From: Acidobacteriota bacterium
Lineage (GTDB): Bacteria > Acidobacteriota > Holophagae > Acanthopleuribacterales > Acanthopleuribacteraceae
Length of the DNA: 64,000 nucleotides
Direction: 5' to 3'
Assembly (NCBI GenBank): GCA_020439745.1
Contig: JAGQSC010000027.1
Coordinates: 1-64,000 of the forward strand
Shown here piece by piece: positions 46,050 to 55,322 of the stretch (its first letter is position 1; every line of letters begins with the position of its first letter). The notes below the pieces were generated by a model. The model searched no databases. It was not told where the DNA came from and worked only from the letters and a program-made list of their open reading frames with translations. The translations under genes and the position numbers were made by a program.

Positions 46050-46978
46050 GATGCACGCACCAAATCGACGAAGATCTCCTCAAGCGAGCTTTGACGGGTA
46101 CTGATGTCGCGATAGAGGATGTGATGAGCTTTCAGGCAGTCCAACACGTCGGTTACGCCGTTATCTTCTTGCAGTGTGTCATAGGTGAATACCAGTTGAC
46201 TTCCCCCAGCGGCGAGGCTGATGTTCTTGCCGCACAATTCGGGCGGGACAGTTTCCAATGGGTGTTGAAGCTCAAACACCATCTCTTTCTTGCCCAGCTG
46301 CTTCATGAGCTTATTCTTTTCTTCGACCAGGAGCAATTTGCCCTTGTGAATCACCCCCACGCGGTCGGCCATTTCTTCCGCCTCCTCAATGTAGTGGGTG
46401 GTGAGGATAATCGTCACACCGGTTTCTCGCAATTCATGGACCTGGTCCCACATGGACTTGCGCAGTTCCACGTCTACGCCTGCTGTGGGTTCATCGAGAA
46501 ACAGGACTTGAGGTTCATGGGACAGCGCCTTGGCAATCATCACCCGACGCTTCATCCCGCCTGACAGCATGCGAATTTGGTTGTCCTTTTTGTCCCATAA
46601 ACTAAGTCTTTTGAGGATGGACTCAATCAAGGCGGGATTGGCTGATTTCCCAAACAGGCCGCGGCTGAAACTGACCGTGTTCCACACCGTCTCGAAGGCA
46701 TCTGTGGTGAGTTCCTGAGGCACCAGACCTATGCATGACCGTGCTTGACGGTACTGGGTGCAATGGTCGAATCCGTTAACGGTGATCTGCCCGGCACTCA
46801 GGTTCACAATGCCGCAGACCGCATTGATCAATGTGGTCTTTCCGGCACCGTTAGGTCCCAAGAGGGCAAATATCTCACCTTGATAGATCTCCAAGTCAAT
46901 GGGCTGAAGTGCCCGAAAGCCACCCGGATAGACCTTCTCGAGTCCTTGAATGGCAATTGCTGTTTTGGGTTCTGTCAT
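46046..46978 (-). CDS. ABC transporter ATP-binding protein
   Basis: 310 residues. Walker A is [18 protein letters not shown], the signature is [20 protein letters not shown], and Walker B is [19 protein letters not shown], followed by the H-loop [18 protein letters not shown]-terminal accessory region of about 90 residues follows, as in CcmA/NodI-like export ATPases. ATG 46978 is chosen because GGGAG lies six bases upstream; the ATG at 47011 is unsupported. Works with the overlapping permease. Confidence 0.93.
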   Translation of the reverse strand: MTEPKTAIAIQGLEKVYPGGFRALQPIDLEIYQGEIFALLGPNGAGKTTLINAVCGIVNLSAGQITVNGFDHCTQYRQARSCIGLVPQELTTDAFETVWNTVSFSRGLFGKSANPALIESILKRLSLWDKKDNQIRMLSGGMKRRVMIAKALSHEPQVLFLDEPTAGVDVELRKSMWDQVHELRETGVTIILTTHYIEEAEEMADRVGVIHKGKLLLVEEKNKLMKQLGKKEMVFELQHPLETVPPELCGKNISLAAGGSQLVFTYDTLQEDNGVTDVLDCLKAHHILYRDISTRQSSLEEIFVDLVRAS

Positions 46979-47038
46979 GCTTGCTCCCGACCCTTGGGTT
47001 ACGCGCATCATAGCCGAAACCCCGAATACTGAGAGTTC

Positions 47039-48634
47039 TTAACTCACTGCGGCGTGCCTGATCTCCAGATACTCGTCAAATGATTTCAGGTAATCGTGTG
47101 CTTGTCCATCAGCACCGATTTCGATGACCCGAGAGCAGACCGTTTGTGCCAACTCGTGATCGTGAGTCGTAAACAAGATACAACCAGGGAATTGGGCCAA
47201 GCCCGTATTGAGAGCGGTGATCGACTCCAAATCCAAGTGGTTGGTGGGTTCGTCAAATATCAACACGTTGGCGCCCGACATCATCATTCGGGCAAACATG
47301 CAGCGGACTTTCTCGCCGCCGCTCAGAACATTGGCCTTCTTGGAGGCTTCATCACCGGAGAACAACATGCGACCCAGGAAACCACGTAAGTAGTTATCGT
47401 CATCGAAACCTTCCTTGGCCCACTGACGCATCCAATCCACCAGTGACAGATCGTTTTCAAAGAAATGGTCGTGCTCCTTGGGAAAGTAGGATACCGATGT
47501 CGTTTGGCCCCATTTGATGTGACCTTCCAGCTCGTCGCCCGTTAATGCGTCAAACAGGGCCGTCAGGGCTAGCGGGTTGCCGGTGAATACGACCTTCTCG
47601 TTCTTCATTATGCGGAAGGTGGCCGAATGCACTAGTCCGCCATCTTCGCCAGCAATGGACAGGTCCTCCACGTACAGGACGTCTTTGCCGATCTCACGGT
47701 CCGGCTTGAAATGGATGTAAGGATACTTGCGCGAGCTGGGAACGATGTCTTCGAGCACGAGTTTGTCGAGCATCTTTTTGCGCGCCGTGGCCTGACGCGC
47801 CTTGGACGCATTGGAACTGAATCGCTGAATAAACGCTTTGAGGTCTGCGATCTTGTCTTCCTTTTTCTTGTTGGCATCCCTCACTTGGCTCAAAGCCAGC
47901 TGGCTGGACTGATACCAGAAGTCATAGTTACCCACGTAGAGCTTGATCTGGCGGTGGTCAATATCGGCGGTGTACGTGCAGACACGATTGAGGAAGTGAC
48001 GGTCGTGTGAAACCACCAAAACCGTGTTTTCAAATTGGTAGAGAAACTCTTCCAACCAGTCAATGGAATCCATGTCCAAATGGTTGGTGGGCTCATCCAG
48101 CAGGAGTACCCCAGGATTACCGAACAGCGCCTGCGCCAACAAGACACGCACTTTGAGGGTGTCTTCCATATCTCTCATCAATTTTTCGTGCAGATCGGTG
48201 CCAATGCCCAGACCCTGCAATAGGGAACCTGCCTCAGACTCCGCTTCCCATCCGTTCAAATCGGCAAACTCACCTTCCAATTCAGATACGCGAATGCCGT
48301 CTTCGTCATTGAAGTCGGGTTTTGCATAGAGCGCGTCCTTCTCCTTCATAATGGCGTAGAGACGCTCATGACCCATGATGACGGTTTCCAAAACTGCATA
48401 TTCGTCATAGGCAAAATGGTCTTGTTTCAGTACGGCCACACGTTCGCCGGGGGTTACCTGCACGCTACCGGTTTGCGGTTCAATCTCGCCCGAAAGGATC
48501 TTGAGAAAAGTGGACTTGCCCGCACCATTGGCACCGATGATGCCGTAGCAGTTGCCGGGTGAAAAGCTGATGTTGACGTCCTCGAAAAGGGTCCGGCCGC
48601 CATATCTCAAACTGACGTTAGTTGCTGAAATCAA
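47039..48634 (-). CDS. ABC-F family ATPase with degenerate second P-loop
   Basis: 531 residues of tandem ABC domains without membrane segments, as in ribosome-associated ABC-F proteins, closest to the YbiT/YkpA branch. The first domain has GIIGANGAGKSTFLKILSG and VLLLDEPTNHLDMDSIDWLE. A linker of charged helices follows (FIQRFSSNASKARQATARKK). The second domain has an intact signature and Walker B (VLSGGEKVRCMFARMMMSG and VLIFDEPTNHLDLESI), but its Walker A position reads VVFTGNPLALTALFDALTG, without the GK[ST] core. A weak second P-loop may be a trait of this branch. Likely modulates translation. Confidence 0.9.
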   Translation of the reverse strand: MISATNVSLRYGGRTLFEDVNISFSPGNCYGIIGANGAGKSTFLKILSGEIEPQTGSVQVTPGERVAVLKQDHFAYDEYAVLETVIMGHERLYAIMKEKDALYAKPDFNDEDGIRVSELEGEFADLNGWEAESEAGSLLQGLGIGTDLHEKLMRDMEDTLKVRVLLAQALFGNPGVLLLDEPTNHLDMDSIDWLEEFLYQFENTVLVVSHDRHFLNRVCTYTADIDHRQIKLYVGNYDFWYQSSQLALSQVRDANKKKEDKIADLKAFIQRFSSNASKARQATARKKMLDKLVLEDIVPSSRKYPYIHFKPDREIGKDVLYVEDLSIAGEDGGLVHSATFRIMKNEKVVFTGNPLALTALFDALTGDELEGHIKWGQTTSVSYFPKEHDHFFENDLSLVDWMRQWAKEGFDDDNYLRGFLGRMLFSGDEASKKANVLSGGEKVRCMFARMMMSGANVLIFDEPTNHLDLESITALNTGLAQFPGCILFTTHDHELAQTVCSRVIEIGADGQAHDYLKSFDEYLEIRHAAVS

Positions 48635-48766
48635 GAGTGCTTCCTGTCTGGCGGCGGATAATGATCTGAACAGTCCCGCGTGGCCATGGATGTGTGTTTG
48701 CCTGAACAGCGCTCAAAAAAATGCGCGTAGACATGAAGTATACCACGGAAATTGGCTATGCGCTGC

Positions 48767-48796
48767 TCGTCATAGGCCTGTCATTTCTGATAGATT
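48767..48796 (+). promoter_or_regulatory. Candidate promoter close to the start of the PaiB-like gene
   Basis: TCGTCA (48767-48772) and TAGATT (48791-48796) with an 18-base spacer; the -10 ends six bases before the ATG at 48803. This is the third case in the window where a -10-like box sits five to six bases from a start codon without an evident ribosome site. Confidence 0.25.
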
Positions 48797-48802
48797 ACGC
48801 CT

Positions 48803-49447
48803 ATGTATGTTCCAGATCGTTTCCAGCAAGTTGACCATCTGATGATCCAGGAATTGGTGGATGCCTACCCTATGGGAACGCTGGTCGTGCCCACAGACGC
48901 TGGGTTTGAGGCGCACCACTTGCCTTTTGAATGGGATCGGGGTGCCTCAGGGGCTGGTGTGTTGCGCAGCCATATCGCCAAGGCCAACGACCTGTCACGC
49001 ACCCCTCCCTGCGAGGCCCTGGTGATCTTTCAGGGGCCAAATGGATATATTTCGCCGGCATGGTATGTGTCCAAACCCAAGGATCAGGAGGTGCCTACGT
49101 GGAATTATGCCGCCGTGCACATGAGGGCAAAACTGCGCGTCGTGGATGATCAAGCTTGGTTGCGTGAATTGTTGCAGCGTACCGTGTCTCGGTTTGAATC
49201 GAGCCTCACACCCAGCTGGTATTTGGAAGGTATTTCGGAAGGCTATTTCTCGCGCCTTTTGAAAGCGATCTGCGGATTGGAATTGGAAGTGATCGACGTC
49301 CAGGCCAAATGGAAAATGAGCCAAAACCGCACGCAACAGGACCTGTCCGGAATCTTCGGCGGGTTGGAATCGACGCAGCCTGACTTGGCAGCATTTATGC
49401 GGTCGTTTCATAAGGTTGTTCAAGGTCAAATCGAGACACCAAGCTGA
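48803..49447 (+). CDS. PaiB-family FMN-binding protein
   Basis: 214 residues of the FMN-binding split-barrel PaiB family: MYVPDRFQQVD at the start, MGTLVVPTDAGFEAHHLPF, LRSHIAKAN, VIFQGPNGYISPAWY, VPTWNYAAVHMRAKLRV and the C-terminal KWKMSQNR segment. PaiB was described in Bacillus as a negative regulator of sporulation and protease genes, but its flavin fold suggests redox or degradative roles; the actual activity is unresolved. It converges on mfd with a gap of 38 bases. Confidence 0.9.
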   Translation: MYVPDRFQQVDHLMIQELVDAYPMGTLVVPTDAGFEAHHLPFEWDRGASGAGVLRSHIAKANDLSRTPPCEALVIFQGPNGYISPAWYVSKPKDQEVPTWNYAAVHMRAKLRVVDDQAWLRELLQRTVSRFESSLTPSWYLEGISEGYFSRLLKAICGLELEVIDVQAKWKMSQNRTQQDLSGIFGGLESTQPDLAAFMRSFHKVVQGQIETPS

Positions 49448-49485
49448 CTTGATCGCCTTGGAAACAGATGCGGTTTCGACGTGGC

Positions 49486-52400
49486 TCAGTGCTCATTGCC
49501 GGGCATCAGGGCTCGCATCCTTGCGGATAGCCAGGGGATGAGTTGACTGAGGTCTGGAAATGACATGGTCAACAGACCCTCTGGGGAGAGCTGAATGGAG
49601 CGGTCCTCCTTCATCCACTCGATTAAGACCTGACTGCGGACTTCGGCAATGGGATCGAATTGGATCTTTAGCATGGATCCCTCTCGGTCCACCGAACGAA
49701 TGCGCATAGCTGCCAGCTCACCTTTCAACCGAGACTCCTGGAAAGCCAGATCCACTTCTTCGGGGATACTGCCGTAGCAGTCTTCGATTTCAGCGCGGAC
49801 CTGTTCCCTTTCAGCTTCCGACCTCGCACTGTAGATCAGCTTAAAGTAATGAAGTCTCTGATTGGTACTTTCCACCAGCGATCGGGGAATCCCTGACCCC
49901 AGCTTGAGGCTCAGTTCACAGTCGTTGGTGTCTTCGATGGGTGTTCCGCGAACGTCGGCGATGGCCTCCTCTAGTAACTTGATGAATAGCTCATACCCAA
50001 TTGCCTGAATGTGACCGGCCTGCTCTGGTCCCAACATGTTGCCTGCGCCCCTTACTTCCATGTCCATGGCGGCAATTCTGAATCCAGAACCCAAGTCCGA
50101 GAACTCTTCCAGCGCGGCAAGTCGTGTGCGCGCTTCAGGCGTCATCTGGGCTTTGGGGGGCACCATCAGATAGGCAAATGCCGATCGGTCAGACCGGCCA
50201 ATGCGTCCCCTGAGTTGGTAGAGTTGGCTGAGACCGAAATGATCCGCCCTATTGATAATCATGGTGTTGGCATTCGGGATGTCCACGCCGTTCTCGATGA
50301 TGGTCGAACATACCAAGACGTCGATCTCGTGTTTCATAAAGGCAATCATCACGCGTTCCAGTTCGCGGCTGTCCATTTGACCATGAGCCATACCCACTCG
50401 TGCCTGGGGTACCAGCTCGGCCACCGAGCGCGCGACTTCCAGCATGTTCTCCACCCGGTTGTGAATGAAGTACACCTGGCCTTGTCGGTCCAGCTCAAAG
50501 CGGATGGCATTCTCAACCACACCATCGCGAAACACCATGACCGAGGTACTAATGGCCAGGCGGTTAATGGGTGGCGTTTCGATGATTGAAATGTCGCGGA
50601 TACCCGTCATCGCCATGTTGAGTGTGCGGGGAATGGGTGTGGCGGACATGCTAAGGATATGGGCACGTTTGCGGAGGTTCTTAAGGGCCTCTTTGTGTCC
50701 TACACCGAATCGCTGTTCTTCGTCAATGATCACGCCACCCAGGTTCTTGAAGCCCACATCCTTACTCAACATGCGGTGCGTGCCGATCAGGATATCGACT
50801 TGTGCCAGTTTGGCCTCGGCAAGGATCTTCTTGATCTCTTTGGCGGGGGTGAACCGGCTTATCCAGGCGATTCTCAGCGGAAACGCGGCGAAGCGGCTCT
50901 TAAAGGTCATGTAGTGCTGAAATGCCAAGACGGTCGTCGGACATAAGACGGCCACCTGGAATCCGTCAATGGCCAGTTTGAAGGCCATTCGCATGGCGAC
51001 TTCTGTTTTGCCGAATCCCACATCGCCCACAAGCAAGCGATCCATGGGTTTTTCGCCAGATTCCAGGTCGGTCTTGATTTCATCAACCGATCTCAACTGG
51101 TCGGCTGTGGGTTCAAATTCGAAACTGTCCTCGAACTCCTTCTGCCAAGTGCTGTCCGGGCTACATTTGAGGCCGTGTACAACGGCTCGTTGTGCATAGA
51201 GCTTCACCAGATCGATGGCCAACTTTTGAACGGCTTTGCGGGCCCTTGTGCGGGTGTTGACCCAAGCCGTACCACCAAGTTTGTCGAGCGATGAACCGCT
51301 TTGAGATCCGCCATGCCGTTGGATTTTGTGAAGTTGGTGGAGTGCGACATAGAGCCGATCATTACCGCGATATTCAAGCGCCATCATCTCGCTGCGTTGA
51401 CCACCGGCTTCCACATCAACCAAACCGAGGAATCGACCAATGCCGTGATCAGCATGCACCACAAAGTCGCCAACTTTCAGGTCGCGAAGATCGGTCACAA
51501 ATGATTTTTTGCTGGATTTGCGTTGGGGTGCGCGTTTGCGCTGGGCCGGGAACAGGTCTCGATCGCTCAAGACGGCAAGTTTGCGGTCCATCCACTCGAA
51601 CCCTTTGTCCAAGTGACCGCGGGCAATATATAGACCGGGACGACGCGTATCTTGAAGCGGGAAGTCCAGATGACGTGCCTGAATGCCGCGCTCTTCAATC
51701 ATCTCAAACAAACGGTCGTAGCTGCCTTTGGAGGTACACACGATGACCACCACGTAGCGTTCCACGTGCTGGAGCCACTCATTGAGTGCGCGTAGTGGCT
51801 CTGCCTCATATCGCACCAGTGGCCGGGTTCCGATTTCTGTTTCTCCTCGACCCAAAGATAGGTGATGACTGAAGACACAAGTTCTTGGTGTGCGAATCTC
51901 CGCGCGATCCAATCCCCACAGGGTCAGGGGATCCGCGAATATTTGCTTACCACTCTGAGCTTGCTCGGACTGGAGCACCAAGTCTTGATACAACTCGCCT
52001 AGTTCTGCCTGAATGGCATCGGGATCATCGAAAAAGACCATCCCCTGCTCCGGTAACTGATCGAGCACGTGAGTGGTCTTGTCAAAAAAGAAACGAGTCC
52101 AATGCTCGAAACCAGGAAACGTACGATGGGTTTTGAGCGTCTGCACAAGTTCTAATAGGTGGGGTCTAGCGGAAGTCTTGTTCCAAGTCTTGCCCGCTAC
52201 CTGTGCAAACATGTCGCGGTCTATGTCTTTGGGTAGCCATGCACCATGTGGTGGGATCAACGTGCGTTTGAGTTGTTTGACCGTGAGTTGGTTTTCGGGA
52301 TCAAAGGATCGGATGTCTTCAATTTCGTCATCAAAAAACTCGATCCTAAACGGCTTCTCAGCTGTCATGGGAAACACGTCGAGGATACCGCCTCGTTTGG

Positions 52401-52863
52401 CGAACTCGCCGGTTTGGCTGACCATCTCAACCCGTGCGTAACCCATTTCCGCCAGTTTCAACGCCAGTTTCGTGGGGTCAATTATGGCACCTACCTGTAA
52501 TTTGATCAGCGGTCGGGCAATTCGGTCCGTCGGTGGTAGGGCTTCCACCAGGGCTGCAGGTTGCGTGATCACCACATCCCAGGCTCCATGGGCCAGCGCC
52601 ATCAAGAATGCGAGTCGAGCCTGACTGACTGACTCGTGCAAATGCGTGTATAGGAACGGGCTCCCGTTCCGAGGTGGATAAGTAAATACTCTGGCCTGTG
52701 GGCGAAAGGTTTTGATGTTGTCAGCCACGGCTTGGAGATCAGCATGCCTCGTGGTGACCACTACCGTTTGCCGCTGTTGCTCGGCGATGTACAACGCCAG
52801 TGCAGAAGACCGAAGACCATGAACATCCAGCCGATCTTCGGCTTGTATTTTGAAGGTCTTCAA
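49486..52863 (-). CDS. mfd: Transcription-repair coupling factor
   Basis: A DNA translocase that removes RNA polymerase stalled at lesions and recruits UvrA. Seen in order: UvrB-like region (GEFAKRGGILDVFP), the RNA polymerase-interacting domain (GDFVVHADHGIGRFLGL), helicase motif I (RLLVGDVGFGKTEVAMRMAF), motif II (VIIDEEQRFGVGHKE), SMSATPIPRTLNMAMTGIRD, and motif VI (YQLRGRIGRSDRSAFAYL), ending with the TRCF C-terminal domain. About 1125 residues with a TTG start at 52863, four bases after the Nudix-NadD stop; the ribosome site is weak and the exact start uncertain, since the frame stays open upstream. Last gene of the ten-gene minus-strand string. Confidence 0.95.
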   Translation of the reverse strand: MKTFKIQAEDRLDVHGLRSSALALYIAEQQRQTVVVTTRHADLQAVADNIKTFRPQARVFTYPPRNGSPFLYTHLHESVSQARLAFLMALAHGAWDVVITQPAALVEALPPTDRIARPLIKLQVGAIIDPTKLALKLAEMGYARVEMVSQTGEFAKRGGILDVFPMTAEKPFRIEFFDDEIEDIRSFDPENQLTVKQLKRTLIPPHGAWLPKDIDRDMFAQVAGKTWNKTSARPHLLELVQTLKTHRTFPGFEHWTRFFFDKTTHVLDQLPEQGMVFFDDPDAIQAELGELYQDLVLQSEQAQSGKQIFADPLTLWGLDRAEIRTPRTCVFSHHLSLGRGETEIGTRPLVRYEAEPLRALNEWLQHVERYVVVIVCTSKGSYDRLFEMIEERGIQARHLDFPLQDTRRPGLYIARGHLDKGFEWMDRKLAVLSDRDLFPAQRKRAPQRKSSKKSFVTDLRDLKVGDFVVHADHGIGRFLGLVDVEAGGQRSEMMALEYRGNDRLYVALHQLHKIQRHGGSQSGSSLDKLGGTAWVNTRTRARKAVQKLAIDLVKLYAQRAVVHGLKCSPDSTWQKEFEDSFEFEPTADQLRSVDEIKTDLESGEKPMDRLLVGDVGFGKTEVAMRMAFKLAIDGFQVAVLCPTTVLAFQHYMTFKSRFAAFPLRIAWISRFTPAKEIKKILAEAKLAQVDILIGTHRMLSKDVGFKNLGGVIIDEEQRFGVGHKEALKNLRKRAHILSMSATPIPRTLNMAMTGIRDISIIETPPINRLAISTSVMVFRDGVVENAIRFELDRQGQVYFIHNRVENMLEVARSVAELVPQARVGMAHGQMDSRELERVMIAFMKHEIDVLVCSTIIENGVDIPNANTMIINRADHFGLSQLYQLRGRIGRSDRSAFAYLMVPPKAQMTPEARTRLAALEEFSDLGSGFRIAAMDMEVRGAGNMLGPEQAGHIQAIGYELFIKLLEEAIADVRGTPIEDTNDCELSLKLGSGIPRSLVESTNQRLHYFKLIYSARSEAEREQVRAEIEDCYGSIPEEVDLAFQESRLKGELAAMRIRSVDREGSMLKIQFDPIAEVRSQVLIEWMKEDRSIQLSPEGLLTMSFPDLSQLIPWLSARMRALMPGNEH

Positions 52864-52867
52864 GGAC

Positions 52868-53845
52868 TTAGGCCTGTCGCAGGGCGGTTGAAGATAGACC
52901 CTCGTAAGGATGGTGAGGTAGCCAATGCAATTGGGTTCGTCTGCTTGTTGCGTGTACCCAGAGCTGCGCATTGCTGGTCGCATCCATATCGGCTTCTCTC
53001 GGTACGACGTACAGATGGCGGATGCTCTTTATGAGTTTAGCGGCGTGCCACCAGCGGGGAAGGCTGGCCAGGCTGTCGGCTCCGATCACCAAGGAACGAT
53101 GACGTGGTGGGAGTTTAGGGAACCAACCACAGGTGGGGTTTGGTTGTTCCAGACCGAGAAAACCGGGAAAGGTCCAGGCCCCTAGTTCATGAGCGTGCTG
53201 CTGGCATTGGCGATAGTGTTTCCAAGCACACGTGTCGTCATCGTTGGCCTTGAAGGGGCTGCGATCGGGCACCACCACCAAATCACCGTTATGTGTCGTT
53301 GCCGCCAACTCAATGCAAGCACTGTGACCGGCATGCCACGGGTTAAACGTGCCTCCATAAATGGCCATTCGAGTGAGTTTGCGCGGTACGGACCAGGGCC
53401 GAATGGTCTGGATCGGTGACTTCTGGAAGATGGGCCAGAATCTGCCAACTGCATCGCAAAGAATGGACCCGTGGTCAAAAGCCAGTTCTTCGATTTCGGA
53501 AAGTGTGCGCCACTCAGCACTTGCAGCATCATCGCCAGCATAAATGGGCAGCACGTCCTTCAATACCGCGAGGTAAGGTTGACTGACCGTCCAGCCTCGG
53601 GGATCCCGGCCTTTTGCGCCTCGGAGTGTGAGTGGGACTAGATGCGACTCATGCAAGGTCAGTCCGGTCTCCTCGCGCAATTCACGTAAGGCCGCCTGGA
53701 TGGGTACTTCATGCGGATCGACAAATCCGCCCGGCAGCGCAAAATGGTGGCGAAAGGGATCTCTTGCTCTTTGAATGAGCAGAACACTGGTCTCGGCACC
53801 TGTGCCTGCCAGTACGACTGTGTCGACCGTTAGAGAGGGGAGCAT
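52868..53845 (-). CDS. Nudix hydrolase fused to NadD-like nucleotidyltransferase
   Basis: 325 residues. Residues 1-150 are a Nudix domain: the box has GGFVDPHE, then five residues, then AALRELREETGL, with all its conserved glycine, glutamate and arginine positions. Residues about 155-325 are a nicotinate-nucleotide adenylyltransferase-like domain: MAIYGGTFNPWHAGHSACIE contains the GTFxPxHxGH site, and GLSSTALRQA at the very end matches the ISSTxxR motif. It would make NAD+ precursor and hydrolyse ADP-ribose-type nucleotides. The known bifunctional enzyme has NadM then Nudix; here the order is reversed and the partner is NadD-like. The ATG directly follows the M20 gene stop. Confidence 0.85.
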   Translation of the reverse strand: MLPSLTVDTVVLAGTGAETSVLLIQRARDPFRHHFALPGGFVDPHEVPIQAALRELREETGLTLHESHLVPLTLRGAKGRDPRGWTVSQPYLAVLKDVLPIYAGDDAASAEWRTLSEIEELAFDHGSILCDAVGRFWPIFQKSPIQTIRPWSVPRKLTRMAIYGGTFNPWHAGHSACIELAATTHNGDLVVVPDRSPFKANDDDTCAWKHYRQCQQHAHELGAWTFPGFLGLEQPNPTCGWFPKLPPRHRSLVIGADSLASLPRWWHAAKLIKSIRHLYVVPREADMDATSNAQLWVHATSRRTQLHWLPHHPYEGLSSTALRQA

Positions 53846-55255
53846 TTACACAGTTGCGTGGTCCTCAAGTATCTTGACCACACAGGCTGTCAATTTCTTG
53901 GCGTACCCGATATGCAGAAACTCGTTGGGCCCATGCGCGTTACTGTTGGGTCCGAGTACCCCGGTTATCACGAATTGTGCGTTAGGGAACTTCTCGCCCA
54001 GCATACCCATGAACGGAATGGTTCCACCTTCGCCCATATGGACCGCAGGTTTTTCGTAGAACATCTCAGATGCCGCTGTGAGCGACTCATCCAACCAGGG
54101 TGCCAGTTCCGGGGCGTTCCAACCTGTGGCTGGCTCGTCGAAGTCCAAACTCACCTTGGCGCCATATGGAGGATCTTCGGTCAGAATGCGGGCCACTTCG
54201 TTTTGTGCTTGCATGCCGTTGAGTGTGGGCGGTAAACGTAGCGACAATTGGACCGCCGTGTACGGGCGCAACACGTTACCCGAACTCTCTAGTGGCGGCA
54301 TGCCTTCCTGGCCTGTGTATGAGAGGGCAGCCCGCCAAGTTCGATTGAGTACCAGCTGAACTCGGTCTTTGTGCATGGGGCTCATGCCTTGAAGGAAGGG
54401 GAACTTGGCAAATACATCGTCGCCCAATGACTTTGCGGCCAGCTGTGCCTGGTCCACGCGCTGTTGAGGGATCTCTACTTTGAGCTTGGCGGGAAGGACT
54501 GTCCCCGTTTCAGGGTCTTCCAGCCGGCTCACCAATTGACGTAATACACGAAAAGAGGAAGGAACAATGCCGCTGGCGTCGCCAGAATGGACACCCTCGG
54601 TTAATACGTCCACGCGCAATGTAACGCCCACTAAGCCACGCAGGGAAGTAGTACTCCACAGTTGATCGTAGTTACCTGCACCTGAATCCAAACAGACAAC
54701 CAGATCCACTTCGCCGATGGCGTTTTGGTGTCGATCCACGTAGAAAGGCAAGTCAGGAGAGCCACTCTCTTCAGAAAACTCAATCAAGATCACCGCGCGG
54801 GCATGCGGGATGCCTTGGTCGTGCATGGCCTTTAGCGCACACACCGATGCAAAAAGAGCGTAACCGTCGTCAGCACCACCCCGACCGTAGAGCTTGTCGC
54901 CTTCTCGGACTGGAATCCACGGGCCAAGTCCTTCTCTCCAACCGGTCATTTCTGGCTGCTTGTCCAAGTGACCATAAAGCAACACGGTTTTGTCAATCTG
55001 ACCTGGAACATCAATCATAATAATGGGTGTGCGTCCTGGCACCTTGTCGATGGTGACTTTTGCACCGGGCAGGGGATGTTGATCAATCCATTCTTTAGCC
55101 AACTTCAATGCAGCGTCCATGTGTCCTGCAGTTTCCCATTTACTGTCAAATGACGGTGATTTGTTGGGGATTCGGATGTATTCGATGATGGGAGGAACGA
55201 TGTGCTGCTCCCAGAAATCGTTGACAAAAGACTGTGTGCGTTGGCGATCGACCAT
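53846..55255 (-). CDS. M20 family metallopeptidase
   Basis: 469 residues, a dinuclear zinc peptidase of the carboxypeptidase/dipeptidase branch. Metal and catalytic residues are placed in LLYGHLDKQPEMTGW, YGRGGADDGYALFA, LIEFSEESGSPDL (Glu-Glu), VCLDSGAGNYDQLW and HGPNEFLHIGYAK. The dimerisation lid domain lies between about 210 and 330. The length and motifs fit cytosolic non-specific dipeptidase-like enzymes such as the CNDP type. It lies 67 bases after rmlD and directly abuts the Nudix-NadD gene. Confidence 0.92.
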   Translation of the reverse strand: MVDRQRTQSFVNDFWEQHIVPPIIEYIRIPNKSPSFDSKWETAGHMDAALKLAKEWIDQHPLPGAKVTIDKVPGRTPIIMIDVPGQIDKTVLLYGHLDKQPEMTGWREGLGPWIPVREGDKLYGRGGADDGYALFASVCALKAMHDQGIPHARAVILIEFSEESGSPDLPFYVDRHQNAIGEVDLVVCLDSGAGNYDQLWSTTSLRGLVGVTLRVDVLTEGVHSGDASGIVPSSFRVLRQLVSRLEDPETGTVLPAKLKVEIPQQRVDQAQLAAKSLGDDVFAKFPFLQGMSPMHKDRVQLVLNRTWRAALSYTGQEGMPPLESSGNVLRPYTAVQLSLRLPPTLNGMQAQNEVARILTEDPPYGAKVSLDFDEPATGWNAPELAPWLDESLTAASEMFYEKPAVHMGEGGTIPFMGMLGEKFPNAQFVITGVLGPNSNAHGPNEFLHIGYAKKLTACVVKILEDHATV

Positions 55256-55322
55256 GATGTATTCCTCCGTGCTGCAGGCGTTCGGCGCCTATCCTATCAG
55301 ATAGTCCACCTGAAGTGGTCGA

